From Streptomyces caelestis (lineage in GTDB: Bacteria; Actinomycetota; Actinomycetes; Streptomycetales; Streptomycetaceae), in contig NZ_JACHNE010000001.1 of NCBI RefSeq assembly GCF_014205255.1, positions 3,906,001 to 3,970,000 of the forward strand: 64,000 bases of DNA, in the 5' to 3' direction. The position numbers and the translations under genes were made by a program. How positions within the stretch are numbered: the first letter of the stretch is position 1; each line of letters begins with the position of its first letter. Positions 7,749 to 17,085 of this stretch are shown here, piece by piece. Below the pieces are notes generated by a model. That model was given only the letters and a program-made list of their open reading frames with translations, did no database searches and had not been told where the DNA came from.

Positions 7749-9157
7749 ACGCAGTCCCTGTATACCGGGCCGCGGAGTCTTCGGTAACAAAGGTACGTCG
7801 GCGGATCAAGCCAGGTATGACTGAGGGGGTTTTTCGGCAGACTTCGTATCCGAAGATGCGCACGGGTGGCCAGATCCGAAAGTCCGGCATGGAACTGGCG
7901 ACCGCAGTGCTGCTGGGGCTGGGTAACGTCCCGTCGTTCCACCCACGTGGCGGGCTCACGCTCACGCACTTCATTGTGCTGGTCGGTCTGCCGGTATTCC
8001 TGCCGGTGGCGTGGAGGCTGCGTACGGCGCGTTGGCTCTTCGTGCTCCTTCTCGTATGGGCGCTCGGCATTGTGATCACGTCACTGATCACAGGAGACAG
8101 GCTGTTCAATGTCTGCCTTGCCCTCTCCTACCCGTGCACCATCGCCTTGAGCTTCTTCGGCGCCGTGTGGGCCTTCTGCCAGGGCTCGGCCGTCGCCAGG
8201 ACGTTCGTCTGCTCCTTGATAACCGGCCTGATCGCCGCGAACGTACTGTACAAGGCGCCCAGCTACCACGTCGATCCGTGGAAGTACGCGTTGGGTCCCG
8301 TCATCACGATGTGCTGCATCCTGTTGGCTGCGGCATTGCTTTCCCGCGGTCACTTCACAGTGGCCGTCTTGGTGACCAGCGCTATCTGCCTATTCAACTT
8401 GCTCAGCGGTTTCCGCTCGCTGTTCCTCGTGACCTGTGTGTCCTTTCTCGTCACCGTGCTCACCGGGCTGACCGGCCGGCCACCCGGCCGTCGCCGCTGG
8501 TCGCGCTGCGTATGGGTGGGTATCGTCCTGAGCTGCCTCCTGGTGGCTCTCTACTCGGTATACGGGCAGTTGGCCAGCGACGGTACTCTAGGGCGAGAAC
8601 AGCAGATCAAGTGGTCAAGGCAGGCGGACTCCGAAGGCGGCGCTGTCATCGGAGCCCGGCCCGAGATCGCCGGATCCCTGGCGCTGGTGGCTGAGTCGCC
8701 AGTGATCGGGCGAGGGGTCAAGCCGCATGTGAGTGCTCACAGCCGAAGCGTTTTCTTCAGGGCGTGGCGTGCCGTCAACGGCGGCGTTGAGGGGCCTCAC
8801 GAGCGGTACTACTACTTCGGTAAAGGACTCCTCATCCATTCCATCCTGTTTCAGCGATGGTTGGAGACCGGGATCCTGGCAGTACCGGGTCTTGTTTTCC
8901 CGGTTGGCCTCCTGGGCGCTGCCGTGCTCACCTCGATCAGCGCCTCCAGCAGGTCATCGATACTGGTCTTCAGCTTCCTCCTCAGCCTGCTGCTGTGGGA
9001 TCTCCTGTTCTCACCCTGGAGCCGACTGCACGGGGTGTACTTCGGCACCTCGGCGGCTGCGGCGGCCGTCTATCTGAAGACTCGAACCAACTGGTGGCCC
9101 ATCGGAACAGTTGGTCGGCGCGCCGTTGAGGAAGACCGGCTCAGTCGCCAGAGGTGA
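7745..9157 (+). CDS. Wzy-like polysaccharide polymerase, multi-pass membrane protein
   Basis: 470-aa hydrophobic protein with about ten to eleven membrane segments, starting with GTG 7745 inside the stop of the preceding gene. A large extracytoplasmic loop (about residues 270-365) contains GARPEIAGSLALVAESPVIGRG and HERYYYFGKG. Position and architecture are those of O-antigen/EPS polymerases and ligases, where a long loop before the last helices carries a conserved Arg and His. It lies directly before the flippase gene, the usual Wzy-Wzx pairing. Sequence conservation in this family is poor, so the call rests on topology and neighbourhood. The first 50 residues are polar, and the true start could be further in. 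Confidence 0.75.
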   Translation: MNAVPVYRAAESSVTKVRRRIKPGMTEGVFRQTSYPKMRTGGQIRKSGMELATAVLLGLGNVPSFHPRGGLTLTHFIVLVGLPVFLPVAWRLRTARWLFVLLLVWALGIVITSLITGDRLFNVCLALSYPCTIALSFFGAVWAFCQGSAVARTFVCSLITGLIAANVLYKAPSYHVDPWKYALGPVITMCCILLAAALLSRGHFTVAVLVTSAICLFNLLSGFRSLFLVTCVSFLVTVLTGLTGRPPGRRRWSRCVWVGIVLSCLLVALYSVYGQLASDGTLGREQQIKWSRQADSEGGAVIGARPEIAGSLALVAESPVIGRGVKPHVSAHSRSVFFRAWRAVNGGVEGPHERYYYFGKGLLIHSILFQRWLETGILAVPGLVFPVGLLGAAVLTSISASSRSSILVFSFLLSLLLWDLLFSPWSRLHGVYFGTSAAAAAVYLKTRTNWWPIGTVGRRAVEEDRLSRQR

Positions 9158-9181
9158 ACCGGCCCACAGGAAGTGAAATCA

Positions 9182-10528
9182 ATGGGCTCATCGACAAGAG
9201 AAAGCTCGCACGCGGACGCCCCTGACATTTCCTCAGTCGGATACAGATCCGACCTACAGGCGGTCTTGAGGTCCCTTTATGCAAAGGCTGCCGTGCTCGT
9301 TCTCGCGGGAGCCGCCACGTTGGCGTCGGCGCGCAGCATCGTCGACACTCTGGGAATTGCTGGTTATGCGCTCGTCGCTCTGGTCAGCACCCTGCCGAGC
9401 CTGCTCGCGGTCTCCGAGCTCGGTGTCGGAGCCGCCGTGATCGACGCTTTTTCCAGTGGAAACCGCGAGCACATGCTCCGCACCATCACCGCGGGTGCCC
9501 GGACACTTCTGTGCGCAGGCTCTGCCATTGCCGTTTGCGGAGTGCTGACGGCTGTCTCGGGTGCGGCCGACGCACTCCTCGCCAGCACGTCCGGACCGGG
9601 CGCCGCCCCGTGCATCGCTGTCGTATCCGTGCTGTTCGGCTGCAGCCTGCCCCTCAGCCTGGGTGGGTCAGTGCTCGGGGGCTTGGGCCGCTATCACTTC
9701 GCCGTGCTCCTGCAAGGAGCCGGCACGCTCATCGCGTTGACCGTCGTGCTGCTGGGCGCCGCATATGACGCGCCCCCGGCCGTCTTCGCCGCGTCGGTGC
9801 TCATCGGGCAGTGTGCCGCCGGAGTGGGCAGTCTGTTGCTCGCCGGCCGCATGCTGAGGATGCGCCTGCTGCGTGTCGTACTCCTTCCGCTTCGTCGGTT
9901 CCCAGACACCCGGATCATCCAACTGGCAGGACCGATGGCCGTGATCAAGGTGACCTCCGCCGTCGCCTATGGTGCCGACCGACTTGTCCTCAGCAGTATC
10001 ACGAACCCCGTCGCCGTGGCCGTCTATTCGGCGGGAGCCCAGCTCTACGCGCCTGCCTCCGCGCTTGTGGCGGCGGCGGCGCTGCCGCTTTGGCGAGTGT
10101 TCAGCAGGCACCGTCATACCTCTACGAAGACACCACGCCGTAACCTTCTGCGGCTCACGGCGTATTTCTCCGCAGGCGGCCTGGGGATTGGTGTCCTCCT
10201 GGTGACCGCCGGCCCCACTGTGGCAAGTTGGATGCTGCACGGCCGTGCTGAGGTCGGGCCGGGTCTGATGGCTGCCTTCTCGGTACTGGTCCTCACCCAC
10301 GCGGTGAACTATCCCGTGGCGATGTGGCTCTCGGATCCGGCAGGGCTCCGCTTCCAGGCCGTGCTAGCCGTCCTCATGGCCGGCGTCAACCTGGCGGCAT
10401 CCGTTCCGCTGGCCCACCTTCTGGGACCCATCGGCCCCGTGCTCGCCTCCGCAGGCGCTCACTTTCTGTGTGTGACCGTCCCATGCCATCGGCGGGTCTT
10501 CGCTCGTCGTGACTCCACGGCAGCGTAG
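9182..10528 (+). CDS. Wzx-like polysaccharide flippase (MOP superfamily)
   Basis: 448-aa protein with about twelve to fourteen hydrophobic helices, fitting the MATE/polysaccharide-transport fold that flips lipid-linked repeat units across the membrane. ATG 9182 is preferred over the in-frame GTG at 9173 because AGGAAG (9168-9173) is 8 bp from it and would overlap the GTG. Conserved-looking segments include an early LGIAGYALVALVSTLPSL helix and the GADRLVLSSITNPVAVAVYS stretch, typical of Wzx and PST proteins. It follows the polymerase gene by 24 bp and ends the plus-strand run; the following genes are convergent. Confidence 0.82.
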   Translation: MGSSTRESSHADAPDISSVGYRSDLQAVLRSLYAKAAVLVLAGAATLASARSIVDTLGIAGYALVALVSTLPSLLAVSELGVGAAVIDAFSSGNREHMLRTITAGARTLLCAGSAIAVCGVLTAVSGAADALLASTSGPGAAPCIAVVSVLFGCSLPLSLGGSVLGGLGRYHFAVLLQGAGTLIALTVVLLGAAYDAPPAVFAASVLIGQCAAGVGSLLLAGRMLRMRLLRVVLLPLRRFPDTRIIQLAGPMAVIKVTSAVAYGADRLVLSSITNPVAVAVYSAGAQLYAPASALVAAAALPLWRVFSRHRHTSTKTPRRNLLRLTAYFSAGGLGIGVLLVTAGPTVASWMLHGRAEVGPGLMAAFSVLVLTHAVNYPVAMWLSDPAGLRFQAVLAVLMAGVNLAASVPLAHLLGPIGPVLASAGAHFLCVTVPCHRRVFARRDSTAA

Positions 10529-10616
10529 TGGGCTCGGACACGCCGTCCCGAGACCTCGGCGAATCCGCTCACGATTTCCTCAGGCGGCCATGCGGAGGTC
10601 TGTGGGATGCGTGGAG

Positions 10617-11546
10617 TCAGGCGACCTTGAGGCCCAGCTCCGAGGCGACGTTGTCGCGAAAACCGCGCACCCGTCGGATGTTCGCCGCAGGGAGCGAAGC
10701 GAAGTAGGACTGGAGTGCTTGGTCGACCTCCGGCTGAGGGCAACCGATGCGCGTGGCAAGCTGTGCCAAAATCCCTTGGGATCCGGTCAGTTCACGGACT
10801 ACGGTCCTCGCGTCGACCCATCCGAGATGTCCACCCGCCTGGACGAGATAGTGAATGACGTCCCGCAGGGGACGTTGGGCGAGCGATGCACTCTCCCAGT
10901 CGACAATGCCCAGCCCTTGGGGAGTTCTGAGGATGTTCCAGGGCGCCAAGTCGCCGTGTCCTACGGAGCACTTGCCGTTGCCTGATCTGCCGAGTGCCAC
11001 CGTGATGTCCAGCAGTTCGTCGCAGGAGAGCAGTGCCGCCTCACGGCAGTTCGGCCAGGCGCGGCTCATCACCACGAAGTGGTCACCCACGAAGTCCGCG
11101 AAGAGGAGTTCGGGGACGTCGAACGGAAGCCCCATTGAAGGGAGCTTTGTGAGGACGTGCCCTTCGTTCTGGAGACGTTGGTCGTCGCGGGTGCCAACCT
11201 TGAGTACATAGCGAGGGCGGCCGGAAGCAGAGAGGGCGGCGATGCCTCTTCCTGGCGTGGACGAGTGCATGAAGGCCATGCCGTCGACTTCCTTGGGCAG
11301 TACGTGAAGGAAGGTGTCCGCGAAGGTCAACGGATTGTCGACCTTGGGCCCGAGCCTCACACGCATCAGGAGCCGGTCGAAGAAGGCAGCCGCACGGCCG
11401 GCGGGTCGCAACGGCCGATAGATGACGCGGGCGGCTGCCGTGCCGTGTCGTCCGCCCGTGCTCCGCAACTCGATACGCCGCCCCAGTGGGCCGGCGCGCA
11501 TCAGCCCGCGCTGCCATGTGAACTGCCCGACGTCCACCTTTGTCAT
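10617..11546 (-). CDS. Aminoglycoside phosphotransferase-family kinase
   Basis: 309-aa product from ATG 11546. The kinase-like fold is shown by GHGDLAPWNIL (the HGDxxxxN catalytic loop) and IVDWESA (the DxD-like metal-binding Asp), with RYVLKVG upstream as a possible nucleotide-binding Lys segment. The family phosphorylates small molecules such as sugars, choline or antibiotics; in a polysaccharide cluster a sugar or polyol substrate is more likely than a drug. The start overlaps the stop of the methyltransferase gene upstream (ATGA, 11543-11546). The N-terminal 100 residues are not obviously conserved. Confidence 0.75.
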   Translation of the reverse strand: MTKVDVGQFTWQRGLMRAGPLGRRIELRSTGGRHGTAAARVIYRPLRPAGRAAAFFDRLLMRVRLGPKVDNPLTFADTFLHVLPKEVDGMAFMHSSTPGRGIAALSASGRPRYVLKVGTRDDQRLQNEGHVLTKLPSMGLPFDVPELLFADFVGDHFVVMSRAWPNCREAALLSCDELLDITVALGRSGNGKCSVGHGDLAPWNILRTPQGLGIVDWESASLAQRPLRDVIHYLVQAGGHLGWVDARTVVRELTGSQGILAQLATRIGCPQPEVDQALQSYFASLPAANIRRVRGFRDNVASELGLKVA

Positions 11547-12292
11547 TTCACAGCCCTCGCCATGTACAGCTGCTCGACCATCAGTCCTCCGGTGATCCTC
11601 TGCAGCGTCGGCCTGCATGCGACCGCATCGGCCCTTCTCAGGGCAGTGGCAGGCAGATTGCGGTGCAGGACGGGTGGGAAAGCCGAGAAGCCGCGGCGGG
11701 ATTCCATCCGGAAACCGGATGCCTGCAGCAGTTCGACGATGTCCCGGTGCCGCAGCTCGCTTGGTCGCTCCGGTCTGCTCTTGGGAACGCGTACTGCGAT
11801 GGACCTCAGGCTGGGAAAGTGGCCATGGTTGTTCAGAATGAGGAGACCACCTGGCTCCATGTGCTGCCTGATCTTGCGGAGGACAGGAACCCTGATCTCT
11901 TCGGGCGCATTCAGGAGGAATCGAAAGACAGTGACAGCATCGTACGGGCCCGCCAGTAGGTTCTCGGTGAGTACGTTGCCGGTTCTGATGAGCACTCCCG
12001 GACTGGATTCGGCCGCACGCTTGGTCATCTCCACGGAGATGTCCACGCCCGTTAGCTCGTCCGCCACTTCTACCAGTTCCCGTAGAATACGGCCGGCCCC
12101 GCAGGCAAAGTCGAGAACCCTGAGTCGTCCGCGTCTTACCCGTTCCCTTCGAAGGTGCTCCAAGAGGACAGGCCTTTCGAGACGCCACACGTGGTCGTCG
12201 TAGCTTCCTTCAGCGTATTGGCGGGTATAGCTTTCCACCTTGTCCTCGTTGACGAACTTGACGTCGTATCCGGTCCATCCTGAACGCATCAT
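11543..12292 (-). CDS. Class I SAM-dependent methyltransferase
   Basis: 249-aa product from ATG 12292; a second ATG follows at once. Motif I is VLDFACGAGRIL (residues 59-70), and motif II is an acidic LTGVDIS. FRFLLNAPEE and LEPGG-like HMEPGGLLILNNHG mark the rest of the fold. The substrate is unknown. The gene is translationally coupled to the downstream phosphotransferase and lies 55 bp after the GT2 glycosyltransferase in the transcription direction 17.1 to 10.6 kb. It probably modifies a sugar or the lipid-linked intermediate. Confidence 0.82.
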   Translation of the reverse strand: MMRSGWTGYDVKFVNEDKVESYTRQYAEGSYDDHVWRLERPVLLEHLRRERVRRGRLRVLDFACGAGRILRELVEVADELTGVDISVEMTKRAAESSPGVLIRTGNVLTENLLAGPYDAVTVFRFLLNAPEEIRVPVLRKIRQHMEPGGLLILNNHGHFPSLRSIAVRVPKSRPERPSELRHRDIVELLQASGFRMESRRGFSAFPPVLHRNLPATALRRADAVACRPTLQRITGGLMVEQLYMARAVK

Positions 12293-12347
12293 CTGACGAA
12301 CCTGTTCTTGTTGGTCACGGTTGGAAGTTCGGTCTCGCTGCCTGGTC

Positions 12348-13238
12348 TCAAGATGCAGCCCATCCGTTCACCAGCTGATTGGCCCGGCGGTGTGCAGTGT
12401 CGTTCAGCCACCAGCGAAGATCTTTACCCCGGGCCAGCCGGTTGGCTCGCAGCTGCCTGATGTAGCCATGGCTCACCACCTTGTGGGCAGCATGAACCGA
12501 CATGCCTAGAATCCGGCAGGCACGCCGAGCCGGTGCTGTCCTGGGCAGGCCGTGCACCGAAGACAGGAGATCGATCTCGGCCTGGTGCCTTTCGGTGGGT
12601 TGCTGCGTGACCTGAGCGTCATGAATCCGATATGCCGCCAACGGGCGGGGCAGGTAGCGAAAACGTGCTCCGTCGGCCGCCAGTGAGAGCCATAGATTCC
12701 AGTCCATGACCCTGCGCATCCGCGGATCCCAGGCCGTCTGCGTCAAGCAACCACGGCGCACGAATGTGGCGCAGGACGGAATGAAGCACCCGTAATTCCT
12801 CAAGGTGAGTTGCGAAAAATGATGCGCAGGGAGGAGCCGTAGGTACCTGCCGTGTGCATCCACGAATACGCAGTCACCGAAGATCACATCTGCCTCCGGA
12901 TCGGAGGCAATCACATCGGCTGCCGCCGCGACACCGCCCGGGAGGTAGAACTCGTCCGCGTTCAGCCAGCCGATCCAGTCCGACGTGGCACGGGCAGCAG
13001 CCCGGTTCAATGCGTCGGATTGCCCGCGATCAGGCATGCTTCTGTGATCCAACTGCGGGTGCTGTCGCGCAAGGTGCTCCAGCAGTTGCACCGATCCGTC
13101 AATGGATGCCCCGTCCTGCACGATGTGCTTGAGGCCGGGGTAGCACTGATGTGCCACCGAGACCACCGCATCCTCAATATACTGGCGGTAGTTCATATTT
13201 GGCGTGAGAATGTCAATCGTCGGTCTTCCAATTGCCAA
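12348..13238 (-). CDS. Family 2 glycosyltransferase
   Basis: 296-aa GT-A enzyme. The start is TTG 13238, supported by AGGGAGA 8-9 bp upstream and the immediate beta-strand RPTIDILTPNMNY. The nucleotide-binding part shows HIVQDGASIDGS and PDRGQSDALNRAAARATSDWIGWLNADE, where NADE stands in for the metal-binding DxD. DPRMRRVMDWNLWL provides the later acceptor-side acidic motif. Such enzymes add a sugar to the lipid-linked repeat unit on the cytoplasmic face. DGAS in place of the commoner DGGS is a mild change. Confidence 0.88.
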   Translation of the reverse strand: MAIGRPTIDILTPNMNYRQYIEDAVVSVAHQCYPGLKHIVQDGASIDGSVQLLEHLARQHPQLDHRSMPDRGQSDALNRAAARATSDWIGWLNADEFYLPGGVAAAADVIASDPEADVIFGDCVFVDAHGRYLRLLPAHHFSQLTLRNYGCFIPSCATFVRRGCLTQTAWDPRMRRVMDWNLWLSLAADGARFRYLPRPLAAYRIHDAQVTQQPTERHQAEIDLLSSVHGLPRTAPARRACRILGMSVHAAHKVVSHGYIRQLRANRLARGKDLRWWLNDTAHRRANQLVNGWAAS

Positions 13239-13402
13239 TGCGTTCTCCCTGTGGGTGCCTTCGAGTGCGACTCGACAACCGGAGATGGGCCCACGTCCAT
13301 GCTATTTTCGGCGAGACATGCATCCACAATTGACACGCTGAGAGGTATTCGGATGAACAGTCGACCCAAGAAGCAGGAGTAGCAGGCGCCACCGCTCGTG
13401 CG
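13239..13402. other. Intergenic gap upstream of GT2 gene
   Basis: 164 bp between the GT4 stop and the GT2 start. It is locally AT-rich around 13310-13345 and may hold a promoter for the GT2-methyltransferase-kinase group. No strong repeat or hairpin was seen. Confidence 0.3.
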
Positions 13403-14704
13403 TCAGCGCGGCGAAGGTTTGCCGTCACCTCGGGCCCGGCGATATGCGGCCTGCTGGACGGCGTCGGCATAGACGGCTGCAATTCCCTCCGTCCACGACC
13501 GCTTGGTGTAGTACCGGGCATGCATCTGAATGCACCGTTTGCGAAGCTCGGGGAAGTGGGTTCGGGCCGCGCGGAGCGCCTGCGGAAGCTCAGGGTCGGT
13601 GTAGACGGCACCCGTACCGATCCGGTGGACGTTGTCTGCCGTCGCCGATCCTGCCAGGGCGAGTACGGGCACCCCGGCAGCCAGAGCTTCCTGGTAGACG
13701 AGCGAGGCGGCGCTCTCGGGGCAGACGCTGGGGTAGATCAGACCGATGTAACGCGGTAGACGGGTTGCGATTTCAGTACGTGGGAAGGTCCCGAAGAACT
13801 GAATACCCGTCGGGGCAGCCGCCCTGCAAGCGGACTCCAGAGGGCCGGACCCGATCACATCGAGGGGCTCGTTCTCCGGCCAGTTCCGAAGCAGGGGCAG
13901 GATGCCTTTCTCCTCGCTCAAGCGGCCGACATAGAGCCATCGGGAGTCCCGATGTGCTCGCTCCGGGGTGGCAGCCAGTCGCATGGTCGCGTGCTCGACG
14001 TCCGCGAAGTTGGGCACCAGAGCGAGGCGTTCTTCCGCCACTCCGAGGCGGAGGAAGAGGTCCCGGCTGAGCTCGGAGAGCGCTACCATCCGGTCGGCCC
14101 GGCGCAGAAGCGGATGGGCTGCGGCACCGTGCCGTCCGGCCCAGGCGAGGGGAAGCGTGGCGGTGCGCGATCCTCGGTAACAACCGTGCCGCAGTCCCGC
14201 CCAGCTGTCGCCATCTGGGCATGCCGTGCACATGTTTCCCTTGCGAAACAACGTGGCGGCTGCGCAGGCCGAACGGTAGTTGTGGAGGGTAGCCACAATC
14301 GCGCCAGGCCAGCTCGCCAGCCAGGCAGTACCGAAGTTCGGGAACAGGTTGTGGACGTGCACCACATCGGGATCCAGACGGCGCAGCTCGGACAGAGGCG
14401 ACCGGCCGTACCCCGTGCCGACACGGACGGCGGCTCGGAGGGCGTACCCGGGTTCCCTTTCCAGGTCGTCGGTGTGCCCGGTGATCACGGTGACATCGTG
14501 CCCGGCGGCACGAAGCGCCTCCGACTGGTCCATCACGGCAACGTTTTCACCACTGGGCTGGCGTGACGAGTAGAAGCTGTGCACCAGCGCCACTCGGTGG
14601 GTTGCGGGACGCCCAGGCGGACCATCGGCCCGGAGATGAGCTGTCTCGTTCACTCGGCCGTCCTCGGCATTCGTGTCGTTGATCAAGCGTGATGACCGTG
14701 TCAT
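13403..14704 (-). CDS. Family 4 glycosyltransferase
   Basis: 433-aa GT-B enzyme from ATG 14704; the frame stays open further upstream but into an older gene remnant. The N-terminal domain starts at HRVALVHSFYSSRQPSGEN and includes VVHVHNLFPNFG. It also has a Cys-containing insert (KGNMCTACPDGDSW...GCYRG) seen in a subset of GT4 proteins. The C-terminal domain has YVGRLSEEKG and ESAASLVYQEALAAGVPVLA, the E-x7-E nucleotide-sugar motif with ESAAS in its first half. The start codon shares one base with the stop of a degenerate methyltransferase (TGATG), relict coupling in the operon. Confidence 0.9.
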   Translation of the reverse strand: MTRSSRLINDTNAEDGRVNETAHLRADGPPGRPATHRVALVHSFYSSRQPSGENVAVMDQSEALRAAGHDVTVITGHTDDLEREPGYALRAAVRVGTGYGRSPLSELRRLDPDVVHVHNLFPNFGTAWLASWPGAIVATLHNYRSACAAATLFRKGNMCTACPDGDSWAGLRHGCYRGSRTATLPLAWAGRHGAAAHPLLRRADRMVALSELSRDLFLRLGVAEERLALVPNFADVEHATMRLAATPERAHRDSRWLYVGRLSEEKGILPLLRNWPENEPLDVIGSGPLESACRAAAPTGIQFFGTFPRTEIATRLPRYIGLIYPSVCPESAASLVYQEALAAGVPVLALAGSATADNVHRIGTGAVYTDPELPQALRAARTHFPELRKRCIQMHARYYTKRSWTEGIAAVYADAVQQAAYRRARGDGKPSPR

Positions 14705-15140
14705 CAGCGGTTCCCGGCGACGAGTCCGAAGGCCGTTGTCGGGAAGAACCGTCCTCCGGCGGCCTGAAGCAGCCCCGACTGGGTGGACCAGTACCGCTTG
14801 ACCTCCACCTCCTGGAAGGCTGGAGCGAGCAGGTCGCGCAGGGCATCCTCGTCCGCGCCGTCGTGGACGACGTGGCACTCGACCATGTCGGCCTCGCTGG
14901 CCTCGTTTGACTCTGTCCGAGTCGCCCGAGGAAGTACGCGTTGCGGTCCAAGCTCGTGGACTGCCGGGAGCGGCGGGGATACCCAAGGGGATCCGGGGCG
15001 CTCAGGAAGGCGCCACCGGGAACGACTTGATCGATGAGCTGCTCGACGATGCCCAGATAGTCCGGGATGTGGCCGTGCCCGATTTCGTGCCCACGCTCTC
15101 GCAGCTTCCGCATCGACGGTTTCACGGGAGTGATCGTCAT
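14704..15140 (-). pseudogene. Degenerate SAM methyltransferase, copy 3
   Basis: Starts at ATG 15140, overlapping the GT26 stop (ATGA), and ends at TGA 14706-14704. The first part reads HIPDYLGIVEQLIDQVVPGGAFLS...RNAYFLGRLGQ, the post-motif part of a methyltransferase. At about 14920 the frame must change to continue with ESNEASEADMVECHVVHDG...EVEVKRYWSTQSGLLQ, and roughly 30 residues expected at the junction are missing. The SAM-binding N-terminal half is absent. Both coupling overlaps with neighbours survive, so the gene decayed after the operon was built. Not expected to be functional. Confidence 0.78.
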
Positions 15141-16087
15141 GGCCGTACCCTAGGAACCCCACCGGGAGTCTCCCGGACCTGGCCGACGAGTTGGCCCGAA
15201 TTCAGGCAATCGGCCGCCGGGTGCAGCGCACCGCCGCCGGTTCGCAGGGGGCGGCTCGCCTGGCGCACCACCCCCTGGACGAAGCGCGCGTTGCCGAACA
15301 GGTACCGGCGCCACAGGCGGCGTGGTTCGCAGCCGAGCCGGAACAGCCATTCCAGCCCGTTGTGCCGTATCCAGTGCGGTGCCTGCGGCTTGTTGCCGGC
15401 GATGAAGTCGAAGGCCGCGCCCACGGCCACGGCCACCACGGGCAGTGCGTCGCACAGTTCGGCGGCCCGGCGGTCCTGCTTGGGAGTGCCGAGTCCGACC
15501 CAGACGATGTCCGCCCCGGCGGAACGGATCTCCTCCACCTGCTGCCGCCGTTCGTCGACGGTCAGGGGCCGGAAGGGCGGGGAGCAGGTGCCGACGATCC
15601 GCGCCCCGGGATAGCGCCGCCGCAGCTCCCGGTGCAGTGCGTCGAGCACCTGGGGCGTGGAGCCGAGAAGGTAGTGGTTCAGGTCCGTGTGCTGAGTCAG
15701 GGCGAAGACGTCCGTGAGGAGGTCGGGTCCGTAGACACGTGTGCCCGGCAGTGCGGCACTGCGATGGAGCAGCCGGTTGGCCCACACGACCGGCTGCCCG
15801 TCGGGAAGGTTGAGGGAGGCCGAGCGAAGGATGCCGCGCAGCTCGGGGTCCCGGTCGGCCAGGGCGAGCGTGTAGGCGTTGGACAGGTGTACGTCACTGC
15901 CGCGCCGGGTGCCGGAGGCGCCGGGTCCGTCGGTGAGCCCATGGCGTGCCTCGCGCATCCGGCCGGCCAGGTGCACGACATGGCCGGCCGCACTGTCGCG
16001 GGTGTGCGCGGTGATGGGTACACCGAGGCACTCGACCACGGGAGCCGCCGTCACCGATGTCGTCCGACTGCTCGGCGGGGCGGTCAT
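15137..16087 (-). CDS. WecG/TagA/CpsF family glycosyltransferase (GT26)
   Basis: 316-aa protein from ATG 16087. Family marks are VHLSNAYTLALADRDPELR, LPDGQPVVWANR (the catalytic Asp region), RVYGPDLL, YLLGSTPQVL and IVWVGLGTPKQDRRA, with a final HWIRHNGLEWLFRL. GT26 enzymes transfer UDP-linked sugars such as N-acetylmannosamine or a uronic acid to a lipid-linked acceptor. Start and stop both overlap neighbours (ATGA at 16084-16087 and 15137-15140), placing it inside a tight operon with the epimerase gene. The C-terminal 40 residues are extra. Confidence 0.9.
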   Translation of the reverse strand: MTAPPSSRTTSVTAAPVVECLGVPITAHTRDSAAGHVVHLAGRMREARHGLTDGPGASGTRRGSDVHLSNAYTLALADRDPELRGILRSASLNLPDGQPVVWANRLLHRSAALPGTRVYGPDLLTDVFALTQHTDLNHYLLGSTPQVLDALHRELRRRYPGARIVGTCSPPFRPLTVDERRQQVEEIRSAGADIVWVGLGTPKQDRRAAELCDALPVVAVAVGAAFDFIAGNKPQAPHWIRHNGLEWLFRLGCEPRRLWRRYLFGNARFVQGVVRQASRPLRTGGGALHPAADCLNSGQLVGQVRETPGGVPRVRP

Positions 16088-17085
16088 GAGCGGGCGGCTT
16101 CACAGCTCGGCGTGGATCCGGCGGGCCGCGCGCCGCTCCCGGCGATCTCCCCGGGGGTCAGGCGCCGGCGGAAGTCCGTGATGGTGTCGCACAGGCCGCG
16201 CTCCAGGGGAGTCGTGGGCTCCCAGTTCAGCAGCTCGCGGGCCAGGGTGATGTCCGGACGCCGTCGCTCGGGGTCGTCCTGGGGACGGGAGGTGAGCGTG
16301 ATCTCGGAGCGGGACCGGGTGAGCTTGCCGATCCACTGCGCCAGCTCCAGCATGGAGACCTCGTGGGGATTGCCCAGGTTGACGGGTCCGCAGTGATCGC
16401 CGGCCAGCATGCGCAGCAGGCCTTCGACCACATCGTCGACGTAGCACAGGGACCTGGTCTGGCTGCCGTCGCCGGTGACCGTGATCGGCTCCCCGAGCAG
16501 CGCCTGGCGGATGAAGGTGGGGACCGCCCGTCCGTCGTCCGGGCGCATCCGCGGCCCGAAGGTGTTGAAGATGCGCACGATCTTGGCGTCCAGACCGCGG
16601 CTCCTGCGGTACGCCATCGTCAGTGCCTCAGCAAAGCGCTTCGCCTCGTCGTACACCGAACGCGGGCCCACGGGGTTCACATGTCCCCAGTAGCTCTCCG
16701 GCTGAGGATGGATCAGGGGGTCGCCGTACGACTCGGAGGTGGAGGTCAGCAGGAAGCGGGACCCCTTGGCGGCGGCCAGGTCCAAGGCGTGCCAGGTGCC
16801 GGCGGAGCCCACTCGGAGTGTCTCCAGAGGCAGTGTCAGGTAGTCCGCGGGCGAAGCTGGTGAAGCCATGTGAATGACGGCGTCCACCCGCCCCGGCTCG
16901 TCCATGCCCTGAGTGATGTCCCAGTGGCGGAACTGGAAGTGCCGGTCGCCCATGAGGTGCTCGATGTTCTCGGGGCTGGAAGTCAGGAAGTTGTCCACGC
17001 AGACCACTTCGTGGTCCGCCTGAAGCAGCCGCTCGCACAGATGGGAGCCGATGAACCCGGCCCCACCCGTCACTACTGCACGCAT
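16084..17085 (-). CDS. UDP-glucuronate decarboxylase-like NAD-dependent epimerase
   Basis: 333-aa product from ATG 17085, chosen because GAGAGGAC lies just upstream and the Rossmann motif TGGAGFIGSH follows at once; the frame is open 15 codons further up. DNFLTSSPENIEHL, SPASPADY, TSTSESYGDP, ESYWGHVNPVGPRSVYDEAKR (catalytic Tyr/Lys) and FNTFGPRMRPDDGR are the signature of UDP-xylose synthase (UXS) rather than of galactose epimerases. The enzyme probably decarboxylates UDP-glucuronate to UDP-xylose for polymer synthesis. It is the first gene of the minus-strand operon. Confidence 0.85.
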   Translation of the reverse strand: MRAVVTGGAGFIGSHLCERLLQADHEVVCVDNFLTSSPENIEHLMGDRHFQFRHWDITQGMDEPGRVDAVIHMASPASPADYLTLPLETLRVGSAGTWHALDLAAAKGSRFLLTSTSESYGDPLIHPQPESYWGHVNPVGPRSVYDEAKRFAEALTMAYRRSRGLDAKIVRIFNTFGPRMRPDDGRAVPTFIRQALLGEPITVTGDGSQTRSLCYVDDVVEGLLRMLAGDHCGPVNLGNPHEVSMLELAQWIGKLTRSRSEITLTSRPQDDPERRRPDITLARELLNWEPTTPLERGLCDTITDFRRRLTPGEIAGSGARPAGSTPSCEAARS

